A DNA stretch of 64,000 bases, taken from Larimichthys crocea. Its lineage: Eukaryota > Chordata > Actinopteri > Sciaenidae. Where the stretch lies: contig NC_040032.1 in assembly GCF_000972845.2 (NCBI RefSeq), positions 17,274,871-17,338,870 on the forward strand, written 5' to 3'. Below are positions 11,627-52,249 of the stretch, piece by piece. The notes under the pieces were generated by a model. That model was not told the origin of the DNA. It did no database searches and saw only the letters and a list, made by a program, of their open reading frames with translations. A program made the position numbers and the translations under genes. Positions within the stretch are counted from its first letter, which is position 1. The number at the start of each line of letters is the position of its first letter.

Positions 11627-11749
11627 TATTTAAAGAGGCGGCTCTCTTCCCCACACTACTGCATCCTGTCCGTTAACTGATTCATTGGGACACTGAGGCG
11701 TGGAGAGGCATTTCACCGGGCATTTTTACCTTCCATCAATCAAGTCACG
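11627..11749 (+). promoter_or_regulatory. ucp2: ucp2 core promoter and non-coding exon 1
   Basis: A TATA-like TATTTAAA at 11627-11634 is followed by a leader that ends at a candidate donor acg|gtacaa (exon end 11749). The donor is weak, so the exon end is tentative. The non-coding first exon agrees with the known UCP2 gene plan, in which the start codon is in exon 3. Confidence 0.5.
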
Positions 11750-11837
11750 GTACAACCAAATATTTTATCTTGGCACATTTATTTTATTTTATTGTTCTAC
11801 TGCTGTTGTTTTTTAACCTTATTTATGTCTGTTTCAG

Positions 11838-11985
11838 GAGTATGATTTTAAGGCTCGTCGTTTCTAGAAAATCTTCTATGGAAAAACAAGAAAAGCAATT
11901 TATAGCTGGGACAAAATTCAGCCAGAGGGACGCCTTTAGAGAATCCTGATCTCTAATGTTTCTGTCCTAAACTGCCTCGATAAAG
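11838..11985 (+). promoter_or_regulatory. ucp2: ucp2 non-coding exon 2 with a 36-codon upstream ORF
   Basis: Acceptor tgtttcag ends at 11837 and donor aag|gtaaga follows 11985. An upstream ORF runs 11842-11949: ATG, 35 residues (begins MILRLVVSRKSS, ends FRES) and TGA, that is 36 codons. Mammalian UCP2 has a uORF of about 36 codons in exon 2 that represses translation of the main ORF. A second short uORF (9 codons including the stop) lies in exon 3 at 12246-12272. Together they suggest UCP2 output is controlled at translation here too. Confidence 0.7.
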
Positions 11986-12301
11986 GTAAGAAATACCAAC
12001 CAGAACTCGTGTAAAAAGAGAGAAATTATTTGTTTGTGCTGTTGGTTTTATGAGCCTTTCAGCATCTGCACAGGATGTACTGACCAGCTGTCTTTCATTT
12101 AACTTTTTCCATAATGGATGTGTTAAATAAGCCACTCAACAGCTGCAGGTGATTATACATAAAATACATTAAGTTTTTAAATGCGTTTTGTGTTCTCTCT
12201 CTTTTCTTTTTTTAGATTTCGGAGGAGCTTTTTGTCCCGTCCTAAATGAGCCACTGTTCAAATCCTTATTGATCCACATTGATCAAAATAATTTTGGAAA
12301 A

Positions 12302-13805
12302 ATGGTTGGATTTGGACCTGCAGATGTGCCTCCATCGGCAGCGGTGAAGTTTGTAGGAGCAGGAACTGCAGCCTGCATCGCTGACCTGCTCACCTTTCCC
12401 CTGGACACAGCCAAAGTGCGGCTGCAGGTAAACAAGCATTTGGCGAATATGAAACACAAATCAAACTTTTAGGCATTACTTAGTGTACCATAAACCTGAA
12501 GATGCTACAGTGAAGTCCCCTGTCCTCTCTAATCCTGACCTATCATGAACTTTTATATCCTGCACAGATCCAAGGAGAGGCCAGAGCTTCAGCAGCTCCG
12601 GGGAAACCGTCTGCGGTGAAGTATCGAGGAGTGTTTGGCACCATCACCACCATGGTGCGCACAGAGGGACCCAGGAGTCTTTACAGCGGACTGGTGGCAG
12701 GACTCCAGAGGCAGATGAGCTTTGCGTCTGTCCGCATTGGCCTCTACGACTCTGTGAAACAGTTCTACACAAAAGGCTCTGACCGTGAGTACAAATGAAT
12801 CAATGTCTGATTGTTTAACTGGGAGTCTTGCGCCCATCGAGCCTCACATCTCCCTCCTCTCTCTCTTCTCAGATGTTGGCATCAGCAGTCGGCTGCTTGC
12901 AGGATGTACCACTGGTGCCATGGCGGTTGCGTTTGCTCAGCCTACAGATGTGGTGAAAGTCCGTTTTCAGGCACAGGCCAGGTCTCTTGGGCATGCAAGA
13001 CGCTACTGTGGCACCATTGATGCTTACAAGACCATTGCTAAGGAAGAAGGCATTCGTGGGCTGTGGAAAGGTAGTTTGAGATTTTTTAGGCATTGAAGCA
13101 TGCCGTTAAATTTCTTCTAAATCTTTTAATGTACTTTTATATGACTCTGCCGTGCAGGTACAGCTCCTAACATTGCACGAAACGCAATTGTTAACTGCAC
13201 CGAGCTGGTTACCTATGATTTCATCAAGGATACACTCCTTAAGTCCACTCCCCTGACAGGTAAAACAAAAGCACAACCTGATGCAGAGGCATGATACTGT
13301 ACATGTTTTTCTCTTTGGAGCAGTAACTTTCAGCCTCTCTTCCACAGATAATCTACCCTGCCACTTCCTATCAGCCTTTGGTGCAGGGCTTTGCACAACA
13401 GTGATCGCCTCCCCGGTCGATGTAGTCAAGACAAGATATATGAACGCTGCTCTCGGCCAGTACAGCAGTGTCCTCAATTGTGCTGCTGCCATGATGACCA
13501 AAGAGGGACCACTTGCCTTTTATAAGGGGTAAGCACCGACCGCATGAGCAATACCGACAGATTAATGAGGATATAAATCCGACATTTATAGAGCAGAGGG
13601 AGAAGACCAATGGCTGTAAACTAAATGTACAAAACAGCTATTAATATTGGACGGATTGAAATCAATCATGTTTTTCTGTTTCCTCTTGAGGTTCATGCCA
13701 TCTTTCTTGCGCCTGGGCTCCTGGAACGTGGTGATGTTTGTGACCTACGAGCAGCTGAAACGGGCCATGATGGCAGCGCATCACAACCGCGCGGCAATAC
13801 TATAA
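12302..13805 (+). CDS. ucp2: Mitochondrial uncoupling protein 2
   Basis: SLC25-family inner-membrane carrier that dissipates proton-motive force and exports C4 metabolites; closely related to the ucp3 gene 5 kb upstream. Coding exons: 12302-12427, 12568-12784, 12873-13070, 13158-13259, 13348-13528 and 13691-13805, giving 312 residues. Start [19 protein letters not shown] resembles UCP2 (MVGFKATDVPP). PLDTAK, PTDVVK and PVDVVK carrier motifs are all present, as is the UCP2-like junction [13 protein letters not shown]. Exon lengths match ucp3 except exon 2, which is 9 nt longer, as expected for tandem duplicates. The last residues (HHNRAAIL) do not look like the usual UCP2 ending (REAPF). The gene is tail to tail with dnajb13, 145 bp between stops. 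The start is preceded by an in-frame extension in exon 3 that I treat as UTR. Confidence 0.95.
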
Positions 13806-13950
13806 ACGCTGTTAGGAGGCTGATGTGTAGCACAACGGTGTTGTTTACAAATTTCTTTACTTTCTGTTGCATATCTATGCAAATTGTATTGATACCCCCT
13901 CTTTCTAATGACAGAAATGTAATCATTAGACATAGGTTAGCAACGTGTAA

Positions 13951-16900
13951 TCAACATTTAAAAGTGAGGGCTTGTTTGATCAGACTCTTCCTCTCAGCCG
14001 AGAGCTTCTCTGGAAACTGGATGTCAAATGTAATGATGAGGTTTCCTCTCTGGGAAGGATCCTGGGACAGCGGCATTCCCTCTCCAGTCACCACTTTTTG
14101 GTACGCAGGGCTGTTCAGAGAGGGGAAAATAGTTTTTGATGAGTATAAAACTCAAAACACTTAACACTAGAAATGTTCCTTTTTTAAATGTATCGTTTAT
14201 ATAAAGAGATTGAATTTCTTATGTCTCTCTTCCTGCTCTGACCTTAATGTTTAACTCAGCTTCTAGAGAATCTGAGATTAATGTGAAATTAATACAACAT
14301 ACATGATTTAGTAATCCACTTTGGCCTCATTATAGGAGAGCACTTACTGCACAATGTCATTGATGGGAATTCTGAGTAGCCTGCCATCTAGTGTCTCCAC
14401 CTCCACAGAGAAGCCAGTCAACGCCTGTGAGAAAGAGTGTTTAGTCTACTTAGACCGGGTCTTTAGGTATGACTAATCATTAAATCTATTATTCTGGCTC
14501 TCATTAACATGACTCACCATCTCCAGAGAGATCTGGACTTTGTAGATGAGGTCACTGAGTTGTCGAACAAACAGAGGATGACTCTTGTGGCGCACGATGA
14601 ACACAATATCTGCAGGGATGCGGTTTGGTCCCTGAAGGTAAAATACAGCAAAATGATTAGATGGGATCTTTTCCTAAAACACTGCTTTGTAATGAGTTGT
14701 TATTATAAATCTTTCTGCACAAAAACAAAAGAGGTAATGGAGACCAAGTCCCTCATTATTGTGTGGTTTCACTCATACAAAGAAATCTGCTGAGGCCACC
14801 TGCTGGTGACAACGCAGCAGACCCAGTGGAGTATAACCTGTCATGACTGAAATTAAATGCACTCTGACAATGTTCCAAAAAATATTATTTATTATTGTTC
14901 ATATTAAACTATTATTTTAATTATTTTTACTTTATTTAACACAGCAGTGTCCAACAGTCTGATTATATTTCATCAATATCATCTGAAATTGTCTTTTTTT
15001 GGCGGATCAATTTTAAAAAACATATTCAGTATCAAGCTAATTACTAATTCCCTTATAATTCATCACGTCCCAAGCATTTACTTGTCTCTAACAGAGATGC
15101 CTGCAAATGTTATAGTTCTCACTATTCTGTATGATAATCCAACATACATTTGCACAAGATGGATAGCACTGTCTCCCCGTGTCTGTGTCGGTTCTCCGTC
15201 TTCCTCCCACAGTGCAAAGACACGCAGGTTAATTGGTGACTCTAAATTGCTCAGAGGTGTAAATGTGAGTGTGGATGGTTGTTTGTCTTGTGTGTCAGCC
15301 CTGTGATGAACCGGCAACTTGTCCCGAGTGTACCCTGCCTCTCACCCAATGTCAACTGGGATAGGCTGTAGTCCCCCACCCATGACCCTGATATGCATAA
15401 GTGGTTACAGAAAATGGATGGATCTTCACAGACAACGTTTTGCAAATGTCTGTGAAAATGTAACAAAAAACAAAAAAATAACAACATTATTTAAAAAAAA
15501 GGATTTAGAGTTTTCCAGCTTAAGTAATATGTTTTTCCTCATCCAAAACTGTACATACATATAGCTATAGTGGTCACTTTCTAGACTGATATACAGCACA
15601 CTTAAAGCCGGGATTGTGCAGTATATACAAGCTATGTATATTAGCTGAGACATTAGCTCTCAGAGAGTTGGGTAAATCAGCACCAGGGACAGCGCCACGA
15701 GCCAAAACCCAGGGCTGAACACAGATTTCTGTGAGAAATGTTGAAGAAGAAGAGGAGCAGAGGAAGCGGGGGAGGAGGAGCAGGATGAAGAGGAGGAGGA
15801 GGAGCAAGAGGAAGAGGAGGTGGACGAGGAGGAGGAGAAGAACAACAACAGCAACAACAAGCAAAATCCCCCTCAACAATTTTCACCTTTCCCTGGTACT
15901 TCAAGAGAGTGGGAAGGTTTTAAGTTTGGTTAAGTTAGGGTTTAAAGCATAAAAAAACAAGTATCTCTAAACACATTGATACACAGACAGTTCTTACTGA
16001 CCATCCTAAATCTCAGAAAATGGTGTCGTATAAATCTTTTACCTGATCTCCTTCTTTGGGGAAAACTATTCTTGTGCCTTCGTTCCATCCAGGCTTCACA
16101 TCTATAGTCAGGATCTTGTCTCTGATACTGGACGTGTGTCCGTCATCATTCATCACCTGTTAAACAATTCAAGTAAAAAAGAGTGAATATATTTCATTCA
16201 TAGTGTTTGTGAGGATCTTAGATTGAAGGCAGAAGTGTCCATGAAGAGCTCTCCATCTAATCTGTGGGATGAGGAAAAGTCTGTCGCTCTTACCCTGCGA
16301 GATATCTTAATCTTTTTTGTGCATCCGTGGAAGAGATCATCCAGGGACAAGGGAAGGTCCCTCTCTATGGCAGAGTCTTGTGTCTTCACCACTCCTGGTG
16401 TCAGGCCACCGAACAGCAGAGGTGCATCATTTGTATCAAAGTCTGACAGAAAAAAAAAGAAAATACAGTTTAAAGTATGAAATATGACTGAGGACATACA
16501 CCATACTGTCTGATTTTCTCACCCGCAAATGGGTTGTCACCTCCGAAAAACTGCTTGAACGTTTTGTCCGGGTTTCCATGGTAGATGTATTTAGAAGACC
16601 AAGCCCCACTGCTGCCATGCTCAGGTGGGATCCCACCTTTCAGACCCTCGACACCAAACTTGTCATAGGTTGCCTTTTTTCGAGCTGTCGCACAGGAAAT
16701 AAACAATGTTATAGACAAACACCACATGCAGTAAATTTCATAAAGATACTGGAACTCTGATCACTTTATAGATCCAGTCAGATGACTGACTTTTATTTTT
16801 TAAATAAAAATGTGTGCGTCTGTCAGAAAAGATCACTTGTTTATTCAAAGCTTTTAGCAGTTTCCTCTCATTCTTCTACTTATCTGTAATGTTTTATATG

Positions 16901-17851
16901 TACTACCAAGAGCAGATAAGTAATCAATATGTTTGATCAACTGATCACTGACACTGAAGATAAACAATAAACAAAAAACACATAGACTCAAATATTAAAT
17001 TATTTTAATTTCTTCTATCATACTTAATTTTCTTTCTCTTTCTTCTTAATTTCTCATTTCTAACATAGTAAACATTAATCAGTTCAATTTAATGATCACA
17101 AATAATCATACCGTGTATAGTAAACAGTGTATTTCTGTAGACTCCTACAACTTGTTCAATACCCAAAGCACCCCAATGATTCTGTGAGTAAATAAGTGAG
17201 TAATTAATAAGTAAGTAATTGAACTAAATAATAGCAATAACAACAACAATAATGATAATAATAATGAGTAAAATAAGTTGCAAGGTGCAGATCAGAATAA
17301 CAACACATTTAAAATATCAATTGTTGCCACTGTGACACCTGACTGATCCAGTATTATAGTAAATACACACTGTAGATATCATAAATGTTGTTTTGTAGTA
17401 ACTATTACTCCAGTATTATAGTAAATACACACTGTAGATATCATAAATGTTGTTTTGTAGTAACTATTACTCCAGTTTTATAGTAAATACACACTGTAGA
17501 TATCATAAATGTTGTTTTGTAGTAAGTATTACTCCAGTTTTATAGTAAATATACACTGTGGATATCTTTTATGAATGGAGGGTCAAACTAACTCACGGTC
17601 GCTCAGTACATCGTAGGCCTCTCCCAGCTCATTGAACCTTTCATCGTTTCCAGTTTCTCTGTTGCTCGGATGAAACTTCAGTGCAAGACGTCGATATCTG
17701 CATGAGATGAAAACCGTGTGACACAGTGAGCACAAAACGTGAGATAAAACATGAAACACGTGTGACTTCAAGTTTTAACTCACGCCTGTTTGATTTCTGC
17801 GTTCGTGGCGTTTCTTTTTACTTCCAGCGCCTCGTAGTAGTCGAGCTCCAT
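13951..17851 (-). CDS. dnajb13: DnaJ homolog subfamily B member 13 (radial-spoke J-protein)
   Basis: Type II J-protein of motile cilia and sperm flagella, associated with the radial spoke. Exons on the minus strand: 17784-17851, 17597-17697, 16523-16684, 16294-16442, 16043-16156, 14518-14631, 14348-14424 and 13951-14110; all have GT-AG junctions in phase, giving 314 residues (human 316). J domain is about residues 1-65 ([26 protein letters not shown]); the canonical HPD is HPS, as in the human protein (HPL), so Hsp70 stimulation is probably lost. The linker has [18 protein letters not shown] and FFGGDNPF. The C-terminal substrate-binding part has [36 protein letters not shown] and [15 protein letters not shown]. 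No canonical poly(A) signal lies just beyond the stop, so the transcript may run into ucp2. Confidence 0.95.
14632..16042. other. dnajb13 intron 5, repeat-bearing
   Basis: Contains AT-rich sequence, the retroposon copy at 15176-15425, and a purine-rich (GGA/GAG) tract at about 15738-15845 whose reverse complement gives spurious Leu/Ser/Pro-rich ORFs. No coding exon is needed here: exons 5 and 6 join in phase 0. Confidence 0.7.
15176..15425 (+). repeat. Dispersed retroposon copy ending in (GGAT)
   Basis: Better preserved copy of the family at 808-1020: ctccccgtgtctgtgtcgg, cttcctcccacagtgcaaag, aggttaattggtgactctaa, ctgtgatgaaccggcaactt, ctcacccaatgtcaactggg, then a terminal gttacagaaaatggatggat. 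Plus orientation, antisense to dnajb13. Confidence 0.85.
17348..17570. repeat. 62-bp tandem repeat (about 3.6 copies)
   Basis: Direct repeat beginning ccagtattatagtaaata at 17348 and again at 17410, 17472 and 17534, an exact 62-bp period with a few substitutions. Lies in dnajb13 intron 2 immediately downstream of exon 2 (about 27 bp from its donor). Confidence 0.95.
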
Positions 17852-17948
17852 TATAGATTTAACTTTTCACTTTAAAATAAGCTTAGATCTCTGTGTTTTC
17901 GTGCCCTGTGTGCGTTTTAAGATAGAAAAACTCAAAGTCAGGAGATGC

Positions 17949-18168
17949 GGCTGTTTAGCTTGGTTACCACAGCAACAGCTGCTTGGGGGGAGTCTCGCGA
18001 GATTTGCAATACTTGCTCTCCAACATAGATTTAAATGTTTAAAACATATAAATTGAGTCATGTATTTTAGAAAATAATAGAAAACCAAATAAAAAAATAA
18101 AAAAATACTCGGTTGTTTAGCTTGGCCAAGGTAACAACTGTTCTGATACTCTCGCGAGACTTGCAATA
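17949..18168 (-). promoter_or_regulatory. dnajb13: dnajb13 promoter: X-box and duplicated TCTCGCGAGA module
   Basis: A 14-bp RFX X-box-like palindrome, GTTGCTGTGGTAAC on the minus strand (17963-17976), lies 112 bp upstream of the dnajb13 start. Two copies of the palindrome TCTCGCGAGA are at 17993-18002 and 18150-18159. The surrounding block (tgtttagcttgg ... tctcgcgaga.ttgcaata) is itself duplicated with an offset of about 160 bp (17949-18011 and 18111-18168). RFX factors drive ciliary genes through the X-box; TCTCGCGAGA is the element bound by BANP in CpG-rich promoters. The motifs are seen; function is inferred. Confidence 0.7.
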
Positions 18169-20970
18169 ACGACTGAGCAGCTGACGCTGGCCCTGTCTAC
18201 ACAGTAGAAAAACAAAAAACAATACAATTATAATTTCACAAATCACAGTGTAATATTTTAGTCTGAAATGATTTTAATGTTTATATCCGTGCTATTATCA
18301 GTTAATAAGTCACCTGTATGAAAGGTGGCATACAAATCCAAGTTTATTTGATTAATTGGTTGCACACAAAGAGATTATCATGACCTGTTTTTGGAGCTAA
18401 AAATTGTGTTTAGTTGTGTAAGGAGACATTACAACTGAACATTAAGTAACGAACATATTGCAGTGCATAACTATACATCTATTATAATATATATCTATAT
18501 AATAATAACTCTGCACTATTCACAGGAGGCAGGTTTATTCCTAATAAGGAGACAGCAGTACTCCTGATCCACACTTCTCTTCCTAATATTTTAGTTATAG
18601 TTTTTAAACTGTTTATTTGACCTCCTTTCTCTATCTCACTTTTGCATTTTAGCTCTAATAGTTTATTTTAATAAAAAAAAGCTTAATATTTTGATAGCAT
18701 AATAGTTTTAAATGAATGTATTACATTTAAAACTATATTTTTCTGAGATTTGTCAATGTACCACAAGAGAGACGTCACACTGAGGTAATCTCATAAGCAA
18801 TGTAAATGTATATTCATTTATGTACACATAGTGGCACTGAATTAAATAGAGGGTGAAAAATAGGTGTGTATGGATTGAAGTATGTTATTATGTACTCTGT
18901 CACTACAGTTTAAGGTCATTTGATTAGACACAATCTCATTTAGGAACATGCTCCCTCTGAGCTCAATACAATATCAATTACAGCCTTACAGCTACTATTT
19001 AGACACATGGAGCCTCCAAAAGATGAAGCGATGGTGCAGGATCCAGCTTAGTATACGCGGTACATTCATGTAATTCTAATTAAAATGTGAAATGAATCAG
19101 GTTATGTGAAACTAAATGACACACAGTGAAGATGGGCTTCAGAGGCCCCCTCTGATGGTTTGCTATCATGACTTCCTTCCCAAGATCTCCCTAAATAAAA
19201 TGACTTCCATACTTGTGCCACAGACTGTTTAGACATGAATAATGGCTGGCATGGCGGCATAGCATTTTTTTTTTTTACCTTTTACCTCCCATTAGTTCCA
19301 CCTGCACTGACTCTGCTGTAAAATCAGCCCATTAGTCCAGGTCCAGCAGGGTGATTACTGTCAGTCATTCAGCCCAGACGACTGAGCAACTTTCTGCTGC
19401 ATCACCAGTTAACTCTTACTTGTACAGTCACTGATAGTGTTGCTATATTTCTGTGACAAACAGGCTGCCAATGAGACACAGACGAATTCCAGCATTGGTG
19501 ACAAGTGTATTTTTATTTGTTTTCATTTAGAACCATTCCAGACGGAAACATTAAGGACTACTATACTATACAAATCAAACTCCTCCATAAGTTCGCACAC
19601 AAATAAATTGCACGGTGTTATCAAGTGTGATCAAACTGCCGTTTCGAGTTGGCAGAGGGAACCAGCAGACACTCTCGAATCTGTTAAACATGGTGGTCCA
19701 GATGGATGCATATTTTATTAGCGATTCAAGACTCATACCAAAAGTGAAGATATTAACAGCCATAAAAATAAAAAAAAAGAGACATGAATCCAATAGAAAT
19801 AAATATTACAAGTCATTGTGGATTAAATACACATGTAGAATAATCACTAACAAAAGATCAATGCCAAAAAAAATTAAATAAAAACAAGCAAAAGTGTTCA
19901 TAAAACATCATCCCAAACTTAACTAGACGACCCCAAAGCCAAACAAGCCCTCTACAATTAAACTCCAAAAAGGCATATATCTCCACCTAATGTTTGAATT
20001 TTATAATTATGACTCTTAATATATGAGAAACTCCTCCTCAAACACTATCATCAAGGTAATAGTTTTAATCTATGATAGGTGTAGTCTTTAGAAAAGAAAA
20101 AGAAGATCTACCCAAATAAAGAGGAAACAGAAAACGGAAGATAAAAATAAATCATCTCGAGGGACAGACAGAGTGTGGAGAGAGGAAGGACGGTAAATGT
20201 GGATGGTGTGTCAGTGTTGCTCTTGTAGTTGGTGTCATGTGTTTTGGTCATCATCATTATCATGCTGGTACATGTTACTGTGACTCTGCTGGTTGCAGCT
20301 AACCGTAAAGCACACACTCGGTTTTAAAATAAGCTCATGGCTGTCGCTTCCAACTTCAGCTGCATCGTGGGTGGACACAGTAGACGTGTCAACACTGAGA
20401 TGTCCCAGTTGATTTACTTCAACAAGACACAGCCACCGTTTCCACATATTATTCGAACAAAAAGAGCAGTCTGTTGATGGAACTCATGAATGAATGCTTG
20501 CCAATCAATTACAACGGCACAAATTATGTTAAATGCACAAAACATCCACGTTGTGCTTATTAAGCTTAAAGCGATATTTAACTTTTTTTAAAAGAATATT
20601 CTCACTCTTAAACATATTGTTTAATCTGATGTCTTAAACACACATTTTCCTTATTTCAGTTTGGTACAAAAAGTCGTCTTTGAAATGACAAACAGGAGCT
20701 CAGTAAAGCAGGCTAAGCTCCAGCTGTAAATACTGTTTCAACGCATGTATGTGTGTGTGTGTTACAGTGCAAATATTCAATTCAAAGTGATTTATGAGCC
20801 TCAGAGCGTCCAGGTGAGAGTGCAGGTTTCCACAATGGTGAGGATAACGGATGTAGTGTTCTCAGAGGCGGGTGCAGTCGAGGGTACAGAAAAAAACCAA
20901 ACAGGTTTGAGAAAAAAACAAAAAACAAAAAAACAGTAAGAGAAATATTTAGCAGTGACGTTAGTGGGAA
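18169..20970. other. dnajb13-rab6a spacer and rab6a 3' UTR
   Basis: Between the dnajb13 promoter and the rab6a stop. The rab6a 3' UTR must extend leftward from 20970; a minus-strand AATAAA (tttatt at 19512-19517) is one candidate end, giving a UTR of roughly 1.4 kb. Human PAAF1, COA4 and MRPL48, which lie in this interval in human, are not visible. Nothing else is recognised. Confidence 0.45.
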
Positions 20971-28196
<7,226 letters not shown>

Positions 28197-28266
<70 letters not shown>

Positions 28267-28310
28267 CTTTATTTATCCTAAGATGGGAAATTACAGTGCA
28301 GCAGCATCAT
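28197..28310 (-). repeat. (GATA)n microsatellite on a retroposon tail
   Basis: About 17 GATA units at 28197-28266, followed by actttatttatcctaagatg, which on the minus strand is a typical retroposon 3' tail (catcttaggataaataaagt) running into (CTAT)n. Confidence 0.85.
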
Positions 28311-49916
<21,606 letters not shown>

Positions 49917-51480
49917 CAGAGGCTTCTCTGCCTGGGGGCTCAAGGACCTCTTAAATTTTGGAGAAGAGCTATTCCCTGGCCCAGGACCCCCGATCATTAG
50001 GGCACAAGACTCACCACTGCATTATTATTCAGGAGCACAGACACAGACTCTGTGGTCATGATGAAACATCAAGTCACAACATCTTTGACACTTCAAGAGA
50101 CAAAAATCACCTTCATAAAAAGGCAACTGTGTTGCTGTAACAAAGCTTACACCTAAAGCTTACATGATGGAGAGTTCTGCTCTGCCTAGGTGACACTAGG
50201 TGCCTTCAAAGAACCCAACAGATAAAACTGAGCAATTACTAATAATCTTAAAATACTGTAAAGATAGTCTGAGGTTTGAATTATCTGAAGTTCTTCATTA
50301 TTTGCCTTTGCTGTAGATCAGAAATAATCCCCTTATTTTCCAGTTATGTGTGCATATGCAAGAGCTTAAGCTTGTGCATGCATACGCATGTGTGTGGGGG
50401 AAAAAAAGCCAATATCTGACATGAGTCAGAAAATTGAATGCTAAGCTAATTTGAGCTACTGGGAGAAAGATAATGTTATTTCTTATTGTCCGTAATATTC
50501 GAGTAAAGTCACTTGGTGGACGAACAAGCACCTTTTTGAACTATCAGCATAAACTGGAACACAGTACTCGATGTCAGTGTACCAGGCTTCTTTCTTATAA
50601 CAAATGTCACCATTCTTCACTTTCTTTGTTGCATTAGGTGCCAATCAGCAACAGACTGATATTACCCGGGAGCTTTTTGTTCAAAATGAGACACACGGTG
50701 CATTGAAGAGTTTGATTTACTTTCCAACACTGTGTTACGCACCGCAATGCTCCCAATGCCTGCGAGGCACGCTGTTTACTCTCAGACGCCGCTAAAAAAC
50801 AGTCAAGAAAAGTGTGCCGGTGTTTCCACTTTGTAATGTGTGATCACTGTCTTAGGGGGACGAGTGGAGTTATGTAAAGAATTTTTTTCAGATAAACAGG
50901 AAAAAGTACTGTAGTCACAAATATTTTAACGTGTAACCTCAAGCTTTTTTTCACAAGCAAGATTTGGTGCCATATTTCAAAGTTACTGTACATAGATGAG
51001 ATGTAATAATATTACACTTAGCCTTTTCCCTGTGCGATATAGATGGGCTTCACTTGGATTGGATTGGGGGAACATGGGTTTGGGTGGTAATGAAGATTAA
51101 TCATAGATTGCCAGCTTTAACAATATGTATTATTAATGTGCTCTTTGTTAAGCCTTCACCCTCTAATGGAGACTATATGTTCCAAAAAGTGTTTTCCCCC
51201 CTTGGACATTGAAAAAGGCATGTTACCGAAGCATTAATAGAATGGATAGATTATGACATGTAACTTTAAAAAGAGACTGTTTTATTTATTTGCATCCTGC
51301 TCCTGTGAAATGTAATACTTAGCATGCATGAAGATGAAAAATATAGAGATATGAACATAGAATCCCACTGTGGGAATATTGAAAGTGAATACCTGAAAGG
51401 CTCCAGAACTGCAGCAATAATAATAATAATAATAAAAATATATAGTATGTGAAAAAAAATATGTGAATAAATTATTATGC
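49917..51480 (+). other. Probable 3' UTR of the connexin gene
   Basis: Non-repetitive AT-rich sequence after the connexin stop. A plus-strand AATAAA in the context gtgaataaattattatg (about 51463-51470) is a plausible polyadenylation signal, which would give a UTR of about 1.5 kb. The dispersed repeats begin just beyond, near 51640. Confidence 0.45.
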
Positions 51481-52249
51481 AAACGGTGATTCTGGCTGTG
51501 CTGTCTGTGATAAGAAGTGATAATTATTATGTACTGCTGCCACTTTACTTCTGTCAGTATGCTGTGAGGTAAGTGTAAACTAAAGAAACCTGACTGCGAA
51601 TGATACGACACTCATACCTCAATGTGAAAATATTGTAGTACAAGTAAAAGTAAAAGCTCTGAATTCAAAAGTAAAAGTATTGTCAGCAATACATAAAGTA
51701 TCAAAAGTAAAAGTACTCATTGTTTAGGAAATTTTCCTCTTTGAGTATTATATCATAATGTATCAAAGAATTAGATTTTTAATACTGATGCATTCATGTT
51801 TAAGTAGAATTTCACTGTTTTATCTATCTTGGTTTTGTCTTTGAACCAAGCAGCAAGCTGAAAACGAAGCCAATGAGGAAGTGCAGTTCCTCAAACAGCC
51901 ACTTGAGGCTGGCTACAGAAGGAGTCAATCTCCATAAGATCCCATGTTAAAATGTCTAACTTCACAGCAGAAATAAACATGTTTACAGACCAGTACAAAA
52001 AACAGTTTTGGTCTTTATAGCTAATTTCCCTGTTCACGACAACTGTACTGAGTCGGGAGGCAGGAGAGGCAGGACTACAAACAAGGCAGCGGCCAGAGCC
52101 ATCACTCTCTGAGCCTCAGAAACCTGTAGGATACATCATCCATTCTTTATACTGTCAATGGTTTTGACCCAAAATGCAGAGACAATGCAGTTTTAAGGAG
52201 GTTCAAATGAGAATAAACACAAAAATGAAAGTGATAGTGGCTGTAACCA

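Noticed and set aside
15574..15952. Several leucine-, serine- or arginine/glutamate-rich ORFs in dnajb13 intron 5
   Set aside because: They come from a GGA/GAG purine tract read in different frames.
17348..17570. Possible CRISPR-like regular array
   Set aside because: The copies are contiguous tandem repeats without spacers, in a vertebrate intron.
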